Origin: Lepraria neglecta
Taxonomy: Eukaryota > Ascomycota > Lecanoromycetes > Lecanorales > Stereocaulaceae
Assembly (NCBI GenBank): GCA_033220425.1
Contig: CM065653.1
Coordinates: forward strand, 4,030,001-4,094,000
Direction: 5' to 3'
Length of the DNA stretch: 64,000 nucleotides
Of the stretch, positions 62,900 to 64,000 are shown piece by piece. The number at the start of each line of letters is the position of its first letter. Position 1 is the stretch's first letter. Both the position numbers and the translations under genes were made by a program. Below the pieces are notes generated by a model. That model saw nothing but the letters and a program-made list of their open reading frames with translations. It was not told the DNA's origin and ran no database searches.

Positions 62900-63555
62900 A
62901 ACGGTTTACTCTATATTATACCCCCTTATACTAAGTATAAGGAGGTACTAGCCTATAGTAGTACTAGACTTATACCCGAAGGTACGGCCTATACGGGAGG
63001 TCCGCTACTGCGAATATTAGTAGCGCCCCGACAGCGGGGCTCTTACGTATTAAATCACACTTACTTCTAGTACTACTACTATTATTAACTATCAAGATAT
63101 TAATAGTATTCTACGACGACTCCGCGATAGCTCTATTTACTTAGGAATCAAAAATTGTTATAACGAGATAATCTATTATTAATCAGGGTCTATACCTATT
63201 AAAGGAGTATTAGATTATAGGTTATATACTATAAGTAGTAGGAGTTATAAAGGAAGAAAGTAAAGGGGGAATCTATAGGGTTTTTAATATTGCGACGGCG
63301 GTTAGCCAGCGTTATACGAGATTTACTTCGAAATAAATTCACCTTATAATCTCGTTACTACGGTAGTAAATATACTTGTATTATTTCGGAGCTTGTATAA
63401 AGTAGAGACTCTTTTCCCTCCTTTTTCCTATCGGGTTTTAGAAGGTTTTTAACGAGCTCTATATATAACTATCTAGCCCTACTATCGGTATGCGCTGCGA
63501 ATACGCGCCGCTATAGGTTTGTACTGGAGGGCTAGTACTTAAGGGGGGAGATAAT
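62900..63555. other. G3 region upstream of the 3' LTR
   Basis: No coding signal I can recognise. It holds a small inverted repeat near 62928-62946 (ccttatactaagtataagg) and the polypurine tract at its end. It could contain the promoter of the antisense frame. Confidence 0.5.
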
Positions 63556-64000
63556 TATAATACTAACTATTATATTGGAAGGGGTCTGCCTTATTAGTGA
63601 AGCTATTCTAATATCTCTTAGTATACGGAGCGCTGGCGTAGATCGGAATGATATTCGACCGACTTGGCAGCTGTCAGGAGCTAGGTTCTTAGTGGTACGC
63701 TAGCTGCCTAATAGCGGCTATATATTACCCGCAGGAAGAAGCTTAAGGAGCGGTCTACCCACTTCTTTCCTGAGGATCCTTAGTAATTAGTTCTAATATA
63801 GAACCATCTATACTGTGCTAGTAATATAACCACTTCACGTCTTTAAATACCTTTATATATAGTAGTATAACGCTAGCGAAGAGCTGAGCCGTAGTCCGAC
63901 ATCGTAGCGCCCGCGGGATATAGATCCTAGGGCGCAGTAACGGTCTGCTAGCGAGGAGCCTAGTTCACGGAGCGATAACGGCCCGCTGACGGGGAGCATA
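63556..64000 (+). repeat. 3' LTR of G3, truncated by window end
   Basis: It aligns to 56501-56945 without any length change. Differences are transitions. Confidence 0.92.

Larger units (their letters stand above)
56501..64000 (+). mobile_element. Ty3/gypsy chromovirus G3, near complete (3' LTR cut by window end)
   Basis: Seen: 5' LTR from 56501 and 3' LTR from 63556 at a constant offset of 7055 to the last base; polypurine tract aaggggggag at 63541-63550. Parts: gag (about 57100-58150) with a zinc-knuckle region near 57985-58035; protease region near 58190-58260; reverse transcriptase (about 58830-59330); RNase H (about 59560-60000); integrase (about 60390-61200); chromodomain (about 61480-61640); then about 1.9 kb before the 3' LTR with an antisense frame and a hexanucleotide repeat. 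It is less RIPed than G3' and hence probably the younger copy, but it still has many breaks. Confidence 0.92.

Noticed and set aside
1-64000. tRNA, rRNA or other host RNA genes
   Set aside because: No cloverleaf with A and B boxes and no rRNA-like segment was noticed on either strand.

Overview
The window looks like a repeat graveyard from a filamentous ascomycete (Pezizomycotina). Almost every repeat copy differs from its relatives by C-to-T and G-to-A changes. CpA and TpG are scarce, TpA is very common and CpG is kept, which is the footprint of repeat-induced point mutation (RIP). I find no intact host gene. Every recognisable coding stretch belongs to a decayed transposable element, and the few non-RIPed patches (about 1.3-2.1 kb, 37.7-38.2 kb, 50.9-51.4 kb) are short non-autonomous elements. 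Family calls rest on motifs and gene order read by eye, not on searches.

Left block (1-34.4 kb). The outermost element is a plus-strand Ty3/gypsy copy (family G3, copy G3'), seen at 960-1304, 2129-2370, 32892-34407 and probably 50496-50806. A minus-strand Ty3/gypsy element, G1 (2371-32886, target duplication CGTTA, 461-bp LTRs), sits inside it. G1 was hit three times: by a fold-back hAT derivative (2861-3465, 8-bp duplication CTCGTCTC), by a Helitron (HelA, 5083-14241, between A and T) and by a long-inverted-repeat hAT transposon (16789-30842, 8-bp duplication TACTTTCG). HelA carries a small gag-only LTR element (7828-10001, duplication CTTAC). The hAT carries a complete-length plus-strand chromovirus, G2 (16894-23465, duplication GAGGT). 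Up to four levels of nesting can therefore be ordered in time.

Middle block (34.4-52.2 kb). The two ends of a second Helitron (HelB, 34408-37234 and 49056-50495) bracket a hAT end fragment (37235-37531), a short reverse non-autonomous Helitron (HelC, 37532-38303) and a minus-strand chromovirus, G4 (38480-49055, 234-bp LTRs). G4 holds a Ngaro/DIRS-type tyrosine-recombinase retroelement (43935-48506) with the A1 / B1-A2-B2 split-direct-repeat layout. Several flanks here do not pair, which points to deletion or recombination between copies. A second short Helitron (HelE, 50807-51580) and the end of another chromovirus (G6) follow.

Right block (52.2-64 kb). A minus-strand LTR of family G5 (52179-54342), split by a Fot1/pogo-type transposon (52287-54114), is followed by a G5 gag region. 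A near full-length plus-strand G3 element (56501 to beyond 64000) comes next. Between its pol and 3' LTR lies a candidate antisense gene with intron-like signals and a 279-bp CTCTTC repeat that reads as poly-glutamate on the minus strand. At the far left, 1-959 is the start of a minus-strand element whose LTR resembles that of G5.

The locus works as a transposon trap: DDE/hAT and pogo transposons, rolling-circle Helitrons, chromoviral retrotransposons and a tyrosine-recombinase retroelement have piled into one another and were then mutated by the host's RIP defence.
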